Part shown: in pieces, positions 61,278 to 64,000 of the stretch
Numbering within the stretch: position 1 is the stretch's first letter
Layout of the letters: the number at the start of each line of letters is the position of its first letter
Assembly (NCBI GenBank): GCA_037146835.1
Contig: JBAWWI010000001.1
Coordinates: 16,220-80,219, forward strand
Length of the DNA stretch: 64,000 nucleotides
Reading direction: 5' to 3'
DNA from: IMCC26256 sp037146835
Lineage (GTDB): Bacteria > Actinomycetota > Acidimicrobiia > IMCC26256
Notes under the pieces: generated by a model
What the model was told of the DNA's origin: nothing
What the model saw: only the letters and a program-made list of their open reading frames with translations
The model's database searches: none
Program-made: the position numbers and the translations under genes

Positions 61278-62102
61278 TCAGCCGCGCTTCACGCGACTCT
61301 TGAGCGCCAGTAGCGAGAGAGTCATGCTCAAGATTCCTACTAGTGCAATTGCGAAGAAGGCGGTCCCGATAGTTCCCCACTCCCAGCCTCCGCTCAAAAT
61401 AGCTCGCAGCCCGGCGAGCATGTAGGTAACAGGATTCCATTCTGCGATCGTTGCTAGCCAACCTGTCAGCGCCTCTTTAGGCAAGAAGCTCGTCGTTAAG
61501 AATGCAAACGGGAAGAAGAGAATGAACGATGAGTTCACCGCCGCAGGACTACCAGTCTTTAAGGCAATGGCATAGGTAAAACCATTAAAGGCGACGCCCC
61601 AGCAACCTGCCATGAATAGGAATGCGAGCAGTCCCAGTAGGCCAGTTGCGAAATGAACACCGAGAATCGTTCCAAGGATCAAGACGGGGATGCAGAGACC
61701 GACAATCAAAGCGAAATCTGCTGCTAGTAATCCGAGTAGCAGAGTGGGGCGTTTTACAGGCGTCATTAGAAGCCGGTCGAAATAGCCATCCTGGATGTCG
61801 TACACGAGAGCGGAGGCTCTCGACACACCGGTGGATGCAAAGAGGATTGCTACTGGAAGTTGGAATGCCTTGAAGTTTCCAACGGCCCCAGTTGACTCCG
61901 CAATATTTTGCAGAGACCCCACATTGACGACAAAGAAGAAGAGTGGGACGAGCATCGCAGGTATGAACTGCTCTGGGTCACGCGGAATTGCGCGTATGGC
62001 TCGACCTGATATTGAAATCAGATCGGAGAGGCTCCCAGCGCTGCGAGCCCTGATCACCGTTGGATGAATTTGCTGTGTCGAATTTGGTAGTGAATCTGTC
62101 AT
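61278..62102 (-). CDS. ABC-2 type exporter permease (DrrB-like)
   Basis: 274 residues, six membrane helices. The QDGYFDRLLMTPVKRPTLLLG stretch is typical of DrrB/NodJ-type permeases. Coupled by ATGA to its ATPase gene. In M. tuberculosis a like pair (Rv1457c-Rv1458c) lies beside a CtaA homologue, the order seen here, so a role near heme or lipid handling is possible. Confidence 0.88.
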   Translation of the reverse strand: MTDSLPNSTQQIHPTVIRARSAGSLSDLISISGRAIRAIPRDPEQFIPAMLVPLFFFVVNVGSLQNIAESTGAVGNFKAFQLPVAILFASTGVSRASALVYDIQDGYFDRLLMTPVKRPTLLLGLLAADFALIVGLCIPVLILGTILGVHFATGLLGLLAFLFMAGCWGVAFNGFTYAIALKTGSPAAVNSSFILFFPFAFLTTSFLPKEALTGWLATIAEWNPVTYMLAGLRAILSGGWEWGTIGTAFFAIALVGILSMTLSLLALKSRVKRG

Positions 62103-63067
62103 TTCGACTCCTTTACTTTGGCCTCTGCCTCGATATGGCTGCCTGTCATTTGTAGGAATACGTCGTCAAGCGTTGGTGTCCGTAGCGTCAGGCTCTTTAC
62201 GGATACTCCGACCTCTGCGAGGGCGACCGCTACAGGGCTGAGGAGCGCTGAACCGTTCTCAGTTCGCACCGTAATCTCTCCAGCATGTGCCTCAACTGAG
62301 TCGATGGCGCCGATAGATGAGAGCGAGGATACGGCTAAGTCGCCTTGTGTCGGATCGACCTCGGCGACAATGACATCGTTTCCGACACCTCGCTTCAATG
62401 CATCTGGAGTTCCCTCGGCGACAATTTTGCCAGCATCGATAATTCCAACACGGTGGGCAAGTTCGTCGGCCTCCTCTAGATACTGAGTAGTCAGGAATAT
62501 TGTCATCCCCAGCTCTTCATTGAGCCTGCGAACCTCTCCCCAGACCACGGCGCGACTGACCGGGTCGAGCCCCGTTGTTGGTTCGTCTAGAAACAGAACA
62601 TCTGGGTTGTGCACGAGTGCCGCCGCGAGATCCAACCTGCGTTTCATTCCACCTGAGTAGGTTCCGACCCTGCGATCGAGGGCTTCGCCCAAATCAATCA
62701 AACCAGAGAGAACTTTCAGTCTCGCCTCAGTCTCATTCTTATTCAGACCATATAAACGCGCCTGCAATTTCAGTATCTCTAAACCGGTCTGCTTAGAGTC
62801 GAGCGAGGCGTCCTGCAGAGCTACTCCGATACGAAGGCGAACAGAGTCCGGGTCGGAGACAACATTGAACCCGGCAACCTCCGCTAGACCCTCTGTGGGG
62901 AGCAGGAGGGTTACGAGCATCCGCATGAGAGTGCTCTTGCCGGCACCGTTCGGTCCGAGGAAGCCGTAGATCTCTCCATTAGGCACGGCAATGTCAACGC
63001 CATCTACCGCAGTTGTCTCGCCAAATCGACGAACTAGCCCTTCTGTACGAATAGCGAACGATGTCAT
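62099..63067 (-). CDS. ABC-2 exporter ATP-binding protein (DrrA-like)
   Basis: 322 residues: Walker A GPNGAGKST (about 38-46), signature YSGGMKRRLDLAAAL, Walker B VLFLDEPTTGLDPVSR and the C-terminal DrrA domain (about 225-315). Overlaps ctaA upstream and the permease downstream by 4 bases each. Confidence 0.93.
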   Translation of the reverse strand: MTSFAIRTEGLVRRFGETTAVDGVDIAVPNGEIYGFLGPNGAGKSTLMRMLVTLLLPTEGLAEVAGFNVVSDPDSVRLRIGVALQDASLDSKQTGLEILKLQARLYGLNKNETEARLKVLSGLIDLGEALDRRVGTYSGGMKRRLDLAAALVHNPDVLFLDEPTTGLDPVSRAVVWGEVRRLNEELGMTIFLTTQYLEEADELAHRVGIIDAGKIVAEGTPDALKRGVGNDVIVAEVDPTQGDLAVSSLSSIGAIDSVEAHAGEITVRTENGSALLSPVAVALAEVGVSVKSLTLRTPTLDDVFLQMTGSHIEAEAKVKESK

Positions 63068-64000
63068 TGCACTCTCCCCGTCTCTCGAAAATTAGACACA
63101 AATTCATTAGCCTGTACTCGGTTCTCTGCACTCATTGCAATCATGGGCATCTGCCTATTGGTTCTAAGCAGAAATCTCAGTGAAGCTATAAATACCAGGA
63201 CTGCTCCAACAATATGCAGAGAGACTATGAGCGCTGGAACTCCAGTGAAATACTGCACATACCCGATCCCCATTTGAATGACAACAGCACTCAAGAGCAG
63301 GGTCAAATCTTTTCGTCTACGAGAGCTCACGCCAGTTCTTGCTGAGAGGAAGAGGATTGCTGCAAGGGTGACGAGAAGCATTATGGCGGCGATACTGTGA
63401 ATTCTCACAATGTCGGTAAGCACAATATTGAAACGTCGCGCCGATCGGTCTCCAGCATGAGGCCCCGAGTTAGTAGCCACGGTCCCTGCAATTACAACAA
63501 TGCTTGCGAATATGAATTGGAGCAAAGGTAATTTCTGTTCCCATTTGAGTTCAGGCTTGTAACTGCGGCGATCGTCTGGATAACCAGCGCGCTCCACCAG
63601 TATTACGGCGTCAGCTAGAAGTGCCATCGAGAGTAGAAAATGACTCATCACTGCCGCGGGGTGAAGGTCTGTTAATACAGTTATACCGCCGAGAACAATC
63701 TGCGCTACAACGCCGGCTACCAAGCCTAAAGAGAGCCAAATTAGGTCTCGACGACGTGGGCTCCTAAAGAATGAGCCGAGTACCGCTGCAATGACGGCGA
63801 TGGAGACCGCTCCAGTAAAAGTGCGGTTAATGAACTCAATCATGGCGTGATAGGACGTAGCGCTTCGCGGGGTTAATTGACCTGGCGAGCAGTTTGGCCA
63901 TGAACTACATCCAAGACCAGAGCCCGTGAGCCTTACCGCAGCTCCCGTCACAATGATGACGGCTACCATCGCACAAGCAGCAACGGTGACTCTGCGATAG
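63064..64000 (-). CDS. ctaA: Heme A synthase CtaA/COX15, 5' end beyond the window
   Basis: Oxidises heme O to heme A in the membrane. The frame stays open to 64000: before the Met codon at 63969 it reads YRRVTVAACA, which continues the first helix, so the true start lies outside. Eight membrane helices are expected and most are visible. Marks: TGAAVRLTGSGLGCSSWPNC with the paired Cys, EFINRTFTGAVS with a heme-ligand region, GGITVLTDLHPAAVMSHF, and the later HSIAA and HIVGA histidines. It complements ctaB at 44.2 kb. Confidence 0.9.
   Translation of the reverse strand, partial: YRRVTVAACAMVAVIIVTGAAVRLTGSGLGCSSWPNCSPGQLTPRSATSYHAMIEFINRTFTGAVSIAVIAAVLGSFFRSPRRRDLIWLSLGLVAGVVAQIVLGGITVLTDLHPAAVMSHFLLSMALLADAVILVERAGYPDDRRSYKPELKWEQKLPLLQFIFASIVVIAGTVATNSGPHAGDRSARRFNIVLTDIVRIHSIAAIMLLVTLAAILFLSARTGVSSRRRKDLTLLLSAVVIQMGIGYVQYFTGVPALIVSLHIVGAVLVFIASLRFLLRTNRQMPMIAMSAENRVQANEFVSNFRETGRVQ

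Noticed and set aside
1..64000. tRNA, rRNA, insertion sequences or integrated elements
   Set aside because: I looked for tRNA T-arm and CCA-like patterns in the gaps, transposase motifs and terminal repeats, and found none. A covariance search could still reveal a small RNA.

Overview
The window is a gene-dense piece of chromosome from an actinobacterium. It carries the full Pup-proteasome locus (arc/mpa, dop, pup, prcB, prcA, pafA, pafB, pafC), a fused FbiC for coenzyme F420, a ThyX-type protein, a MarP-like protease and actinobacterial neighbourhoods such as pafBC-tatAC-helY and tkt-tal near ctaB. The moderate G+C, very short intergenic gaps and many 4-base stop/start overlaps fit a streamlined, probably aquatic lineage near the class Acidimicrobiia. 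That placement is an inference from gene content. I see no rRNA, tRNA, insertion sequence, prophage or CRISPR array.

Layout. 1-9.9 kb (minus strand): an unknown partial gene, lnt, an acidic DUF4193 protein, a non-coding stretch that looks like a structured RNA, a two-repeat ThyX protein, a degenerate lipid-kinase-like protein, HelY helicase and Tat translocase. 9.9-21.3 kb: a zinc-ribbon protein, a GDPD on the plus strand, signal peptidase I, then pafC, pafB, DUF3866, pafA, prcA, prcB, pup, dop and arc, all on the minus strand. 21.5-24.8 kb (plus): a ferredoxin, a 470-base regulatory gap, and a coupled MgtE-N/CBS plus NRAMP-like pair. 24.9-32.4 kb (minus): MarP, a trmI-ttuA-ttuB tRNA-modification operon, three small membrane or basic proteins, DacB, and a two-subunit acyl-CoA synthetase. 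32.4-43.8 kb (mostly plus): glycosyltransferase, FIST protein, tkt, tal, fbiC, a PfkB kinase, an M20 peptidase and a cysteine-cluster protein. 43.8-64 kb: a GroES-like protein, ctaB, a TlpA-like thioredoxin, two ABC-2 exporters, a prenyl synthase, two acyl-CoA dehydrogenases, a flap-type exonuclease, a GGDEF-EAL protein, a secreted FN3 repeat protein, a DinG-type helicase, and ctaA running off the right edge.

Functional themes are regulated proteolysis (the C-terminal residue of Pup is already Glu), protein export and lipoprotein maturation (Tat, LepB, Lnt), tRNA T-arm modification, divalent-metal uptake, and heme A / cytochrome oxidase maturation. The observations most worth following are the structured non-coding element at 2.65-2.82 kb, the ThyX protein whose signature motif is divided between two repeats, the TtuA/TtuB/TrmI set in an apparently mesophilic lineage, the split MgtE-sensor/NRAMP pair with a repeat-rich leader, and a consistent leaderless-promoter signature (a TANNNT box 6-9 bases before the start codon) at many single genes.
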